Shown here piece after piece: positions 47,329 to 55,588 of a DNA stretch of 64,000 bases. Every line of letters begins with the position of its first letter. Positions within the stretch are counted from its first letter, which is position 1. Source of the DNA: [Synechococcus] sp. NIES-970 (GTDB lineage Bacteria; Cyanobacteriota; Cyanobacteriia; Cyanobacteriales; MRBY01); assembly GCA_002356215.1 (NCBI GenBank), contig AP017959.1, forward strand, positions 1,302,001 to 1,366,000, given 5' to 3'. A model generated the notes under the pieces. It searched no databases. It saw only the letters and a program-made list of their open reading frames with translations, and was not told the origin of the DNA. A program made the translations under genes and the position numbers.

Positions 47329-48627
47329 ATGGTTCCTCCCCACACAATTTCGACACGGCTCCTCTATCCGCAAATTGCCTCTTTGTTGATTTTTCAGGGG
47401 GTCTTGACAGATCCTGTCGGTCAGGCTTTTTTGGCACTTTTAGATAGCTTGTATTCAGACCAGGCGGCGCAGTCTTCGGGTTCAACGGCCAGTATTCAAT
47501 GTTTGCAGCGTTATGCCCAATGGTTCCATGCCTTAGCGATCGCCGATGTGAGCTGGCAAGATTGGCTCGTGGGGCGCATTCTCCAAGACGAAAACCCCTT
47601 CAGCCGTCAGGCCCAAGTGAAATCAGTCGAAAACATGAGCCCAGCTCTCAAGGAAGCCGTGCGGCAAGACCTGGGGATTTTGCACCAGGTTTATCTCTGT
47701 GATCCAGAAACAATCTGTTATTGGGTCTCTGTGGCAACCCAAGTGGCAACCCCCTTGACTCCCTGGCGGCGATCGCCTGAAACAGATGCGTTTCTCCATT
47801 CCCATGCAGCCTGGCCCGATTCCCTAGAACAGTTGGCTGGCCACTACCATCGCCATGGAGCAGGTTTACTGAGTCAATATGGTGCATTTCGCTGGACAGA
47901 AAATACCCTCCGACCCGTGGCCGATCCAGAATATTTGCCCCTAGAAGATATTGTGGGGTACACCGAGCAAAAAACCGCTCTCACGCGTAATACAGAGGCA
48001 TTATTAGCTGGATTGCCAGCGTTAAACGTACTGCTCTATGGTAGTCGTGGCTCGGGTAAGTCGTCCTTGGTCAAAGCACTCTTGGGGGCTTACCAAGATC
48101 AAGGGTTGCGGCTTATCGAGGTGGATAAGACGGGTTTGCGAGATTTGCCCCAGATTGTTGAAACCCTGCGACACCAACCGCAAAAATTCATCATTTTTGT
48201 GGATGATCTCTCCTTTGAAGAAGATGACGAAGTTTTTAAGTCGCTCAAAGTGGTACTAGAGGGAAGTATCCGTGCCAAAGCAGCGAATGTGGTCGTTTAT
48301 GCAACCTCGAATCGCCGCCATCTGGTGCGGGAATTTTTTGAGGAGCGGCCCCGCCCCAGCGAAGCGGCAGAAATCCACCAGTGGGATACGGTCCAGGAAA
48401 AATTGTCCTTTAGCGATCGCTTTGGCCTGACCTTAACTTTTGCCCCGGCCAACCAGAGCACCTATTTAGAGATCGTCCATCACCTCGCCCAACGGGCTCG
48501 TTTAAACTTAGATTCGGCGGATCTAGAGTTTCAGGCGAAACAATGGGCTACCCGTCACAATGGACGCTCTGGACGAACAGCGCGGCAGTTTATTGATTTT
48601 CTCATTGCTGAGCAAGCCTTGGGCTAG
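47329..48627 (+). CDS. AAA-type ATPase (DUF815 family)
   Basis: This 432-aa protein has an alpha-helical N-terminal half (about 1-195, with an inner LSQYGAFRW before the ATPase) and a C-terminal AAA domain. The Walker A is YGSRGSGKSSLVKALL, the Walker B is FIIFVDDLSFEEDDE, then a sensor-1 VVVYATSNRRHLVREFF and a sensor-2-like RSGRTARQFIDFL. This is the DUF815 architecture. The role is unknown. Start at ATG 47329 is preferred over a GTG at 47278. Confidence 0.88.
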   Translation: MVPPHTISTRLLYPQIASLLIFQGVLTDPVGQAFLALLDSLYSDQAAQSSGSTASIQCLQRYAQWFHALAIADVSWQDWLVGRILQDENPFSRQAQVKSVENMSPALKEAVRQDLGILHQVYLCDPETICYWVSVATQVATPLTPWRRSPETDAFLHSHAAWPDSLEQLAGHYHRHGAGLLSQYGAFRWTENTLRPVADPEYLPLEDIVGYTEQKTALTRNTEALLAGLPALNVLLYGSRGSGKSSLVKALLGAYQDQGLRLIEVDKTGLRDLPQIVETLRHQPQKFIIFVDDLSFEEDDEVFKSLKVVLEGSIRAKAANVVVYATSNRRHLVREFFEERPRPSEAAEIHQWDTVQEKLSFSDRFGLTLTFAPANQSTYLEIVHHLAQRARLNLDSADLEFQAKQWATRHNGRSGRTARQFIDFLIAEQALG

Positions 48628-48801
48628 CTCGAGGGGCGATCGCCAGGGATGAGACAAAGCCAAAGCGCCGAGGAAATTGTCAAACCGAACACGGTTCTGG
48701 GGTAATTCTTGGTTAGAATAACAGCACAACCTCTTGTACACATTTTTCGTTTTTTTAAACGCTTGGCTCCCTAACCCCAGGGTTAGCAAGCCCCAACATT
48801 T

Positions 48802-48978
48802 ATGGATTCTAGTGACTCCCCCGGTAAACCCGCCGACCCTCTCCCCCGATGGTCTGACTTTCTTGGGACGGCGATCGCCCTTTTGACCTTAACTATCCCC
48901 CTATTAATTATTGGCTACTATGCCGACCGACCCGCCCAAAACTTCCCTCCAGACTTTATTCCTGGGCGTTTAGAATAA
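48802..48978 (+). CDS. Small single-helix membrane protein, 58 aa
   Basis: This short frame encodes MDSSDSPGKPADPLPRWSDF followed by a hydrophobic helix (about 21-40, GTAIALLTLTIPLLIIGYYA) and an end NFPPDFIPGRLE. It contains an in-frame HIP1 octamer, uses codons like its neighbours, and has a Trp-containing amphipathic approach to the helix, so it looks like a true gene of the small cyanobacterial membrane proteins. No named family recognised. It lies between the DUF815 ATPase and ppa, on the same strand. Confidence 0.7.
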   Translation: MDSSDSPGKPADPLPRWSDFLGTAIALLTLTIPLLIIGYYADRPAQNFPPDFIPGRLE

Positions 48979-49100
48979 TCCTGCGAACAACAGACCAGCT
49001 TCTGTGTAGAATGCTTGAGGGCGATCGCCTGATGTGCCATCAAGTGGCATGCCAGATGTAGCGCCAAATCTTTGTTCTGGATGTAATTGGAGAATAACCC

Positions 49101-49610
49101 GTGGATTTATCCCGTATCCCTGCCCAACCGAAACCCGGTTTGATCAACGTTTTGGTCGAAATTCCCGGCGGCAGCAAAAACAAGTATGAATTCGACAAGG
49201 ACATGAATGCCTTTGCCCTTGACCGCGTTCTATTTTCTTCGGTGAAATATCCCTACGACTACGGCTTTGTGCCCAATACCCTCGCCGATGATGGTGATCC
49301 CCTCGATGGTATGGTGATCATGGATGAGCCTACCTTCCCTGGTTGTGTCATCGCAGCGCGGCCTATTGGCATGTTAGAGATGATCGACGGTGGCGACCGC
49401 GACGAAAAAATCCTCTGCGTCCCTGCCGAAGATCCCCGTTATCAAGACATCAAATCGATCAAGCAAATTTCCCAGCACCGACTCGACGAAATTGCCGAAT
49501 TCTTTGCCTCTTACAAAAATCTTGAGAAAAAAGAAGTACAAATTCTCGGCTGGAAGGACATCGATGCTGTCGCTCCCCTTGTGGATGAGTGCATCAAAGC
49601 TTATAAATAA
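49101..49610 (+). CDS. ppa: Inorganic pyrophosphatase
   Basis: This family I soluble pyrophosphatase has 169 aa. It shows [33 protein letters not shown] and the catalytic [10 protein letters not shown] motif, then the R-P-IG-L-M-D segment and [10 protein letters not shown]. It starts with GTG at 49101; no ATG alternative fits the family N-terminus [12 protein letters not shown] shared hairpin at 49629-49664 lies between it and the convergent TetR gene. Confidence 0.97.
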   Translation: MDLSRIPAQPKPGLINVLVEIPGGSKNKYEFDKDMNAFALDRVLFSSVKYPYDYGFVPNTLADDGDPLDGMVIMDEPTFPGCVIAARPIGMLEMIDGGDRDEKILCVPAEDPRYQDIKSIKQISQHRLDEIAEFFASYKNLEKKEVQILGWKDIDAVAPLVDECIKAYK

Positions 49611-49628
49611 GCTGCTAATTTGAGGCCC

Positions 49629-49664
49629 AAAGGCTCTGGAGAATTTTTGTGCCCCAGAGCCTTT
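49629..49664. terminator. Shared hairpin between ppa and the TetR gene
   Basis: AAAGGCTCTGG (49629-49639) and CCAGAGCCTTT (49654-49664) are perfect inverted copies separated by 14 bases. T residues lie at both ends of the stem (CCTTT), with AAAAAA on the right, so it could end transcripts from both sides. The T-run is weak on the plus strand. Confidence 0.6.
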
Positions 49665-49670
49665 AAAAAA

Positions 49671-50303
49671 TTAGGCTAAAACGCCGTTTAGAAAAATATC
49701 AGCAATCCCTTCGGCCATCTCCCGCAAAGATTCTGGGGAAGCATTGGGCTCGGCGATGGTTGTGTCAGAAAATCCGGCGATCGCAAACATTCCCAAAAAC
49801 ACCTGGGCGACAATGTGGGGATTCATTTTTCGGTAGATCCCTTTTTCCATGGCCGACTCGAAAAAGGCTTCGGCAATGCCGGTCATTTTATCGATCACTT
49901 CTGCCTGGATAGTATCTTTGAGTTCTGGGTGGGCTTGGGCTTCAATGAAACAAACTTTGAGCAAGTTCTTATTTTTGTGCATGTTTAGCATCCGGTGGCG
50001 CATCACCTGGGCGATCGCCTTGCAGCTCCCCATTTCACTCATTTCCGTTAAAAAATCCGTGAGCAAATCCATCCAACCAAGGGTTGCCACTTCCACCAAG
50101 ATGCTCTTTTTGTTACTGAAATGCCGAAACAAAGTTCCCTCAGCCACCTTCGCTTTTTCTGCCAATTCTTTTGTGGTGGTCTTTTCGTAACCTTTTTGGG
50201 CGAACAACTGGAGGGCGGCTTTCAAAATCCGATCCCGGGGCTGGTCTTCTGCACAGTTTTCCGCTAACCCCGTCTTTGGCGATCGCTGCTGAAACATGAC
50301 CAT
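49671..50303 (-). CDS. TetR-family transcriptional regulator
   Basis: This 210-aa TetR/AcrR-type repressor has its helix-turn-helix at about 25-65 (RILKAALQLFAQKGYEKTTT then ELAEKAKVAEGTLFRHFSNK) and a C-terminal helical ligand domain. It has an N-terminal extension of about 20 residues. The ATG at 50303 or the one at 50297 is used; both follow GGGAAA. It is divergent from the CPxCG protein gene across a 152-bp region that carries a perfect palindrome, so it probably represses itself and perhaps the neighbour. Ligand unknown. Confidence 0.88.
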   Translation of the reverse strand: MVMFQQRSPKTGLAENCAEDQPRDRILKAALQLFAQKGYEKTTTKELAEKAKVAEGTLFRHFSNKKSILVEVATLGWMDLLTDFLTEMSEMGSCKAIAQVMRHRMLNMHKNKNLLKVCFIEAQAHPELKDTIQAEVIDKMTGIAEAFFESAMEKGIYRKMNPHIVAQVFLGMFAIAGFSDTTIAEPNASPESLREMAEGIADIFLNGVLA

Positions 50304-50343
50304 TTTCCCACTTCTCACAATATGCTATGAAATTACTTTCATT

Positions 50344-50357
50344 GTGTCTCAGGACAC
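50344..50357. promoter_or_regulatory. Palindrome in TetR/CPxCG divergent region, possible TetR operator
   Basis: GTGTC and GACAC are perfect inverted copies around a 4-base centre TCAG, and the arms can be partly extended (TTCAT / CGAAAA). It lies 41 bp upstream of the TetR start and about 99 bp before the CPxCG gene. TetR repressors often bind such dyads in their own promoters. Confidence 0.45.
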
Positions 50358-50455
50358 GAAAATTTCTCGGTAAGCCTTCATAAAACTTGAGGAGTCTCCC
50401 CAAAAAATGTTGAGAAAGATTGAGTGACAATTTTACAAAATATAAACCTAAAATT

Positions 50456-50644
50456 ATGGAAAATACTGCAGAATATTTTTGTGCTTATTGTGGGGAAAGC
50501 AGCATTACCTTTGTGGATCTCAGTGGCGGTTTTTCCCAAAGTTATATCGAAGATTGTCAGGTTTGCTGTCGCCCCAATCGTTTGTTTATCACCGTTGATG
50601 AAGAGACCTTAGAGGTAAGTATAGATACTGATGTGACCTATTAA
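50456..50644 (+). CDS. CPxCG-type small zinc-finger protein
   Basis: This 62-aa protein has two Cys pairs, CAYCGE (residues about 9-12) and DCQVCCRPNR (about 33-40). This is the zinc-ribbon arrangement of the CPxCG-related family (PF14255). The remainder is acidic and ends in EVSIDTDVTY. The ATG at 50456 gives the family start. It is divergent from TetR. Role unknown; such small zinc proteins often serve as accessory or regulatory factors. Confidence 0.82.
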   Translation: MENTAEYFCAYCGESSITFVDLSGGFSQSYIEDCQVCCRPNRLFITVDEETLEVSIDTDVTY

Positions 50645-51083
50645 GCTTTTAAAAATTCATCGATCAGTAAAGCGATGACTCTTGTTTAAACCCTACATTT
50701 TAAAATTCAGTTGAGATTTTTTTGATAAATTAAAATGTAACTAAAATTCTGAATCAATTTTATCTGTTTGATAAAGTTTAATTGTGGCACTGGGGGCAAT
50801 GGATATTTTTGAAATATCAAATATTCTCCAGGGAGTTTTTCTTGGTCAATTGTCTGGCGATCGCCCCCCCTAGCACCCAAATCATCCTCCTAAATTTCCT
50901 GTTGGCCGGACTCTATTGCCCCCCAACTGCTGCTGAAATTTCATCCTCCATGGTCGACCGGGGTTTTTAAGACCTGCGATGTAACCCTGGATATACATTC
51001 TTCAGGCGAGCGGGGTCGCTGATCACTGCGCTTTGAAGCGGCTGAACGATTTGCCCCAATGCCCGAATGTGCAGGCTAGGGAA
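50645..51083. other. Intergenic region, no supported gene
   Basis: This 439-bp region holds no gene that I can support. A 62-codon frame at 50782-50970 exists, but its sequence looks like non-coding DNA (Ile/Phe/Pro-rich, no fold, no good ribosome site). One HIP1 octamer is present. Its AT-rich left part may include promoter sequence. I see no inverted repeats of note. Confidence 0.4.
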
Positions 51084-51680
51084 TCACAATTTTTGAAAGG
51101 CGAGGCGATCGCCTTCTAGGTCATTGGGAATTAAGATGTGGCGATCGCCGTCGAGCTGGAGCCAGCCCTGGTCTTGAAATTCTCTAAATAAGCGGGTAAC
51201 AGTGACACGGGTTGTCCCAATGGTATCGGCGAGGTGCTGGTGGGTAAATCGATAGCGGAGCCTCGTCATCGTCGCTCCTGGGAGACCCATCTCCTCCTTG
51301 AGCAGCAACAATAAGGCAATGAGGCGGTCTTCAATGCGCTTGAGACCAGCGATCGCCAACAAATATTCTGTCTGGCGCAGACGCTGGAGAGTCTGCTGGA
51401 GGATTTCCTGCTGGCAGGCAAAAGAATGTTTCACAACTTCGGGGGAATATCGAACCAAACTACTATCAATTAGGGCGATCGCCTCAATACTGTCTAACCT
51501 GGTTGCAAATGACCCCCAAAAGTTCCCCCGTTGGAGCCAGCCCAATACAGTGAGCGTACCTTCAGGAGTATAGCTGCGGAGTTGCACGACGCCCCGCTCC
51601 ACTTGCCAGATATCTGGAGAATCACAGGGAATGACTTGATTGCGCAGAAAAGAATAATTTACTTTTCCCCTGAAATCCAT
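51084..51680 (-). CDS. Crp/Fnr-family transcriptional regulator
   Basis: This 198-aa regulator has a short, degenerate cyclic-nucleotide-binding-like N-terminal domain (about 15-95) and the dimer helix with QTLQRLRQTEYLLAI. The C-terminal winged helix-turn-helix is RFTHQHLADTIGTTRVTVTR, close to that of NtcA. The effector domain is too short and lacks clear cAMP contacts, so cAMP control is unlikely. The ATG at 51680 (MDFRGKV) is chosen; a TTG at 51719 could extend it by 13 residues. Confidence 0.85.
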   Translation of the reverse strand: MDFRGKVNYSFLRNQVIPCDSPDIWQVERGVVQLRSYTPEGTLTVLGWLQRGNFWGSFATRLDSIEAIALIDSSLVRYSPEVVKHSFACQQEILQQTLQRLRQTEYLLAIAGLKRIEDRLIALLLLLKEEMGLPGATMTRLRYRFTHQHLADTIGTTRVTVTRLFREFQDQGWLQLDGDRHILIPNDLEGDRLAFQKL

Positions 51681-51803
51681 AGATGTGGTCGCAAAAGTTG
51701 GATCAAAGGATGTAATCAATAGAACAAGTTCCCGAGAAAAATGACTAAAATCATTCCCAGCATAAATTTAACAGTTAAAAATAAGATAATCACTTGTTTA
51801 AGT

Positions 51804-51977
51804 TTATTCCTCAGCGAAACACCACAAAATAAAAAGTAACGCCAACAAAAAAAAGCCCTGTTGCAATAGCCGACCCAAGGCACTCAAACCTATATCCGGC
51901 AAAGAAATAAGGAGTTCTGTCGCCAGATAATTGGTGATGAGACAAAGGGCAATTAACCCCAATAAAAGCGCAATCAT
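51804..51977 (-). CDS. Small membrane protein, 57 aa, two hydrophobic segments
   Basis: This short frame encodes MIALLLGLIALCLITNYLAT followed by a polar turn (ELLISLPDIGLSALGRLLQQ) and a second hydrophobic segment GFFLLALLFILWCFAEE. Two predicted membrane helices with a hairpin turn support a real small membrane protein, although the ribosome site is weak. It lies upstream of the Crp-family gene on the same strand with a 123-bp gap. No family recognised. Confidence 0.55.
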   Translation of the reverse strand: MIALLLGLIALCLITNYLATELLISLPDIGLSALGRLLQQGFFLLALLFILWCFAEE

Positions 51978-52443
51978 TCTATGTCTGTGAGAGATGAAAT
52001 ATCAGCTGTTTTAATTGCGTTTATCTTATGCTAAATATTGGAAAAATGAAATGTGCCGCATGATTAAGCGACGAAAAAAGCGGCATTATTTTGTGTAACT
52101 TATTTTTGAATTAATAACTCTGTGAGTTAATCGTTGATCAACAAATGAGTATTTTTGCTTAGTTTTTAAGGATGGATTGACGAAGCGTTGTTGAATCAGC
52201 CAACTTGCGGAGAACAAGACTTGATTTTGACCATAGCCTAGATGCATGAAAAACGCATAGTCCAATAGGCGGAAAAAAACACAAATGCAAGTGTATTTTG
52301 ATTAGCCTTTCTGATGATCAGTCTAATTTTTGTTCAAACCTGAGGTGCTTTACCCTTTACCGCGGGGCAGTTCTAGTCTGCATCGTTATAATTAGTAGCT
52401 GTTTTAACTTGGTCTTAATTTAGATTAAGGAGTCTTTAATCCC
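51978..52443. other. Intergenic region in front of the repeat lipoprotein
   Basis: This 466-bp region has no supported gene. A TATAAT sequence occurs at 52387-52392, about 50 bp before the ATG of the lipoprotein, and is the likely -10 element, although a clear -35 is not visible at 17 bp. The rest is AT-rich; I see no other distinctive structure. Confidence 0.45.
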
Positions 52444-52758
52444 ATGTACATCAAACGTTTTCTTTTAGTAGCGATCGCCTCCGTAATGAGTGTTGGCTTC
52501 CTTGGTGCTTGTGGCTCTGAGACCACTGCCCCTGTTGAAGACACCACCACAGAGGAAGTTCCCGTTGACGGTGAAGCGACCGAAGAAGCTCCCATCGAAA
52601 GCGAACCCACAGAGGAAGTTCCCGTTGACGGTGAAGCGACTGAAGAAGCTCCCATTGAAGGCGAGGCGACTGAAGAAGTTCCCGCTGAAGGTGAAGCAGT
52701 TGAAGGCGAAACGACCGAAGAAGCTCCTGCTGAAGGTGAAGAAGAAACCGCTAACTAA
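52444..52758 (+). CDS. Acidic repeat lipoprotein
   Basis: This 104-aa lipoprotein has a signal peptide (KRFLLVAIASVMSVGFLGAC) with lipobox LGAC. The mature part consists of nearly nothing but Glu, Thr, Val, Pro, Ala and Gly in repeats of about 20 residues, such as TEEVPVDGEATEEAPIE. It is strongly acidic and should be disordered and exposed at the outer face of the membrane. The coding DNA has a 60-bp tandem repeat. It is followed by a terminator at 52788-52820. Function unknown; a spacer, ion-binding or cell-surface role is possible. Confidence 0.8.
   Translation: MYIKRFLLVAIASVMSVGFLGACGSETTAPVEDTTTEEVPVDGEATEEAPIESEPTEEVPVDGEATEEAPIEGEATEEVPAEGEAVEGETTEEAPAEGEEETAN
52546..52735 (+). repeat. 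60-bp tandem repeat inside the lipoprotein gene
   Basis: The units at 52561-52620 and 52621-52680 are almost identical, with a partial copy before and a more divergent copy after (52681-52735). Each encodes about 20 residues including TEEVPVDGEATEEAPIE. The near identity suggests recent slippage or recombination. Confidence 0.9.
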
Positions 52759-52787
52759 TATGAGCTTGGCGATCGCCTAAATATTGC

Positions 52788-52820
52788 AACTCCTCAATCT
52801 GCTTTAGGTTGGGGAGTTTT
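52788..52820 (+). terminator. Rho-independent terminator after the acidic lipoprotein
   Basis: AACTCCTCAA (52788-52797) and TTGGGGAGTT (52809-52818) pair with one G-T wobble and are followed by a short T-run. Confidence 0.7.
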
Positions 52821-52849
52821 GTACTGAAAAGAGACCTTGATGGGAAAGG

Positions 52850-53404
52850 TCACTCAGAAATTTTGAAAAACCCTGTTTCGGTACAAACATAATCTAGGGG
52901 CACATCCCAGGGGTCACGGGGAAGCGTCGGCACGAAACAGGAGGCTAGGACAATGCCCACGGTTATGACTGGACGCTCCAAACTAGCGAAAAAACGGTCA
53001 TAGAAACCGGCGCCGTAGCCCAGGCGATCGCCCTTTTCACTACAGGCTAGGGCTGGCACCAGTACCAAGTCAATGTGCGCCAGATCAATTAGCGGGGAAG
53101 CGGGGTCTGGTTCCCGGATACCAAATTTGCCCGAGATTAGGCGATCGCCCGTTTGGTAACGGTGCCAAGCCAGATCCTGACCGACACAGCGTGGTAATCC
53201 CCAAACCTTTGTCTCCTGAAATAGGGCGTTTAAACAGGGCTCCCGATGGTGGGACAGATAACTTAAAACAGTAGTCGCCTTTGGCCAGAGGTCTGAGGTG
53301 CAGAGATTATGGCAGATGGCCTGACTTGCCCCTTGCCAAGCCGATTCACTTAGCGATCGCCGCCGCTGTTTAAAGGTTTGTCGCAATTGTTTTTTCGGAT
53401 CCAT
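52850..53404 (-). CDS. 5-formyltetrahydrofolate cyclo-ligase
   Basis: This enzyme converts 5-formyl-THF to 5,10-methenyl-THF with ATP and keeps the folate pool usable. The 184-aa protein shows the basic KKQLRQTFKQRRRSLS start, then SYLSHHREP, FGIREPDP and the signature KGDRLGYGAGFYDRF near residue 125. Length is normal. Start at 53404 (MDPKKQ) is preferred, though a codon pair upstream at 53410 is possible. It is divergent from the helicase-like gene. Confidence 0.93.
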   Translation of the reverse strand: MDPKKQLRQTFKQRRRSLSESAWQGASQAICHNLCTSDLWPKATTVLSYLSHHREPCLNALFQETKVWGLPRCVGQDLAWHRYQTGDRLISGKFGIREPDPASPLIDLAHIDLVLVPALACSEKGDRLGYGAGFYDRFFASLERPVITVGIVLASCFVPTLPRDPWDVPLDYVCTETGFFKISE

Positions 53405-53598
53405 GCCCATGGATATACCAAAGAATGGCGTGGGACAGCAATGGCTCCGGGAGCGAAAAAAATTCTGATAGGCTTAGGAAAGAAAGAGCAACAGGCGAAT
53501 AGAACCAATGTTGGCGGCGATGACCGTCTTTTTTTGCGTTGTTTACTGCCGGCTTACCCCTCAAGCGTCACCCACAATTTTCCCCGCAACGTAACACC

Positions 53599-55122
53599 AT
53601 GATGGAAGCTCAGGTTCACCAAATCCTTGTGGCGATCGCCCGTGATCAGCAGAATACCCCCTGGCCCCATCACCTCACCCTGGCGCGGCTGGTGGCCCGG
53701 GGCCTCCGGTTGGGTCGTTCAACCCTGATTCAAACGCGGACCGGCATCGAAGACTATGCCCTCAGTTATCTCACCCCTGCTCTCCTCGCCGCCAAACCCG
53801 TGGTGATCGTTGTGCCGCCGCTGTTATTGGACTGGTTAGCCCGGCAGGAAATTCCCCGCCTACAACGCTTACTCACCACAGATCGATCCATTCAGATCCT
53901 CGACGGCAATGAGCCTGCAGACCTCGGCCCAGGGATTACCCTCATGACCCCGCCCCAATGGTTTGCGGCCATGACAGGCGATCGCCCTTTGCCAGCGGTG
54001 ACAACGATTCTTAATCCTGCCGATGAGCTGTGGCGGTGGGCCCAGGATTTTTATTGCCGGCAACTGCACCTCGCGGACTGGGAAGCCTTAACAGAAACCA
54101 ATCCAAGTCAGCGGGAGTTTATTCAGCGGCAATATGACCAGTTAAAGACAGCCCTCCTGAGGCGATCGCCTAATCCCTATCACTGCTATCCCCTTGATCT
54201 AAATAATCAAGACAACCTAACCGCTTGCCTGGGCTTACCCCAACTGCCTTCCCCGTGGCACACCTTTCGAGAGACTTGGCGGCAAGTAGAAAATGCTCCT
54301 TTCTGTTGGGCACAGTTGAATCGACAGAATGGACAATTTTTGCTCCAGGTGGCACCGCAGAATTTGGTCCCACTCCTCGCCCCCCTCTGGCAACGGCAGC
54401 CGACTATTTTTATCGGTGGTTTCCTCGAGGCCGAACGCCAAGCCCCCAGCTTTTCGGCCCAGATGGGTTTTGAGCCCGAACAGCTCACCTATGTGGACTT
54501 CGCCCCGCCCCGTCAACAGCATCAGGTGCGGGTTTATCTTCCCGAAAAACGCCTGCCTCTACCGAATACGCCGGAGTTTCAAGGGGCCTTATTAGCCCAA
54601 TTGCGTCACCTCATCCGGAGCCATCTGCACCAAAATCGGCCCATTGTCCTGTTAATCAATGATGTGCCCCTCCAAGCTCAGATGGGTGCAGCCCTCGCGG
54701 CGGAGTTTGGGTCTCGGGTCAAGGTGGAAGTGCCTGATCCCCAGGCAGACAGCATCTTGATCTGCGGCTGGGCCTTTTGGCGATCGCTGACCGACCCCCT
54801 CTTTTATGGGCAAACCATTCACTTTCCGTTACCACAACTGCTGGCGATCGCTACCCTGCCGCTTCCCTCTCCCGAAAATCCCCTGGTGGCTGCCCGAGTC
54901 GCCCAATATAAACAAAAACGTCAGGATTGGTTCCGCCTCTACCTACTGCCCACAGCCCTCCAGGCACTGCAACGGGCCACCTACCCCCTCCACCAGGAAC
55001 AGAGCATGATCGCCATTTTGGATAACCGGATCAATCACCGTGCCTATGGCAAACAAATCCTGAATGCCCTCCAGCCTTGCTCGGTCTGCAACTACTTGGA
55101 ACCAGATTGGTTACAGCCTTAA
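53599..55122 (+). CDS. DinG-like helicase homologue with lost motor motifs
   Basis: This 507-aa protein follows the layout of DinG/XPD-type helicases but has lost key motifs. The N-terminal Walker A region should read GTGTGKS and instead reads RTGIEDY within IQTRTGIEDYALSYLTPALL. The C-terminal part still has HFPLPQLLAIATLPLPSPENP, VAARVAQYKQKRQDWF and AILDNRINHRAYGKQIL as in DinG. However, motif VI, usually QGFGRLIR, is QRATYPLH. It should not hydrolyse ATP in the normal way. The gene is intact, without stops, so it is probably kept for binding or scaffolding. Start is ATG 53599. Confidence 0.7.
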   Translation: MMEAQVHQILVAIARDQQNTPWPHHLTLARLVARGLRLGRSTLIQTRTGIEDYALSYLTPALLAAKPVVIVVPPLLLDWLARQEIPRLQRLLTTDRSIQILDGNEPADLGPGITLMTPPQWFAAMTGDRPLPAVTTILNPADELWRWAQDFYCRQLHLADWEALTETNPSQREFIQRQYDQLKTALLRRSPNPYHCYPLDLNNQDNLTACLGLPQLPSPWHTFRETWRQVENAPFCWAQLNRQNGQFLLQVAPQNLVPLLAPLWQRQPTIFIGGFLEAERQAPSFSAQMGFEPEQLTYVDFAPPRQQHQVRVYLPEKRLPLPNTPEFQGALLAQLRHLIRSHLHQNRPIVLLINDVPLQAQMGAALAAEFGSRVKVEVPDPQADSILICGWAFWRSLTDPLFYGQTIHFPLPQLLAIATLPLPSPENPLVAARVAQYKQKRQDWFRLYLLPTALQALQRATYPLHQEQSMIAILDNRINHRAYGKQILNALQPCSVCNYLEPDWLQP

Positions 55123-55171
55123 AGAAGTAAAACCCATTTTTTATTACAAAAGTCAATTTACTTGTAACAAT

Positions 55172-55201
55172 TTGCAATATTTTGTAATGTTGTGTTATGA
55201 T
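55172..55201 (+). promoter_or_regulatory. Promoter for the small protein gene at 55234
   Basis: TTGCAA (55172-55177) and TATGAT (55196-55201) are separated by 18 bp and lie 33 bp before the ATG. The region is AT-rich with repeated TTGTAA/TTACAA words, which may be operator elements. Confidence 0.55.
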
Positions 55202-55233
55202 TGTGGCTGTAGACAAGCAAGCAGGTAAGTTCT

Positions 55234-55482
55234 ATGACGACCGATTTTGAATACACCCCCAAAAATCTCTTCACGCCGGTAATCTTCCGTCAAGACTTCC
55301 AGGATGCGACCCTTTCGGCCACCCAAGCCTGGTCTTTGTTCTTCTCGGCTGGTCAAGAGGAGAATCTCTTTGGCCAAGAAAAAGAAATTGGCTGGTTTTA
55401 TAACAATGTGATCCTCGCTGGCGGTGTTGCCTTTGCCCTCGCGGCCATCTTCTTCAGCGCCCCCTTCTCGATTCTGTTCTAA
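55234..55482 (+). CDS. Small protein with a C-terminal membrane helix, unknown function
   Basis: This 82-aa protein has a polar N-terminal half with aromatic residues (FEYTPKNLFTPVIFRQDFQD), then AWSLFFSAGQEENLFGQEKE and a C-terminal membrane helix (about 59-80) ending FSAPFSILF. I do not recognise the family. The well-formed promoter and terminator make it a single-gene unit with probably high expression, as found for small thylakoid or stress proteins; that is inferred. Codons are rich in the favoured set of cyanobacteria. Confidence 0.8.
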   Translation: MTTDFEYTPKNLFTPVIFRQDFQDATLSATQAWSLFFSAGQEENLFGQEKEIGWFYNNVILAGGVAFALAAIFFSAPFSILF

Positions 55483-55518
55483 GGCGCAGCGCTTCCCGCA
55501 TATCTAGCTAAACCAAGA

Positions 55519-55541
55519 GGCAGCCCCAGGGCTGTCTTTTT
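55519..55541 (+). terminator. Rho-independent terminator after the gene at 55234
   Basis: GGCAGCCC and GGGCTGTC pair around CA with one G-T wobble, followed by five T. Confidence 0.85.
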
Positions 55542-55588
55542 GCTATGGTGGAAGCTTGGTTTACCGTCAGTAGGCAAGTTAGGTGGCG

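Noticed and set aside
50782-50970. 62-codon frame in the region after the CPxCG gene
   Set aside because: No ribosome site, low-complexity hydrophobic sequence unlike a membrane protein, and no neighbour support; treated as non-coding.
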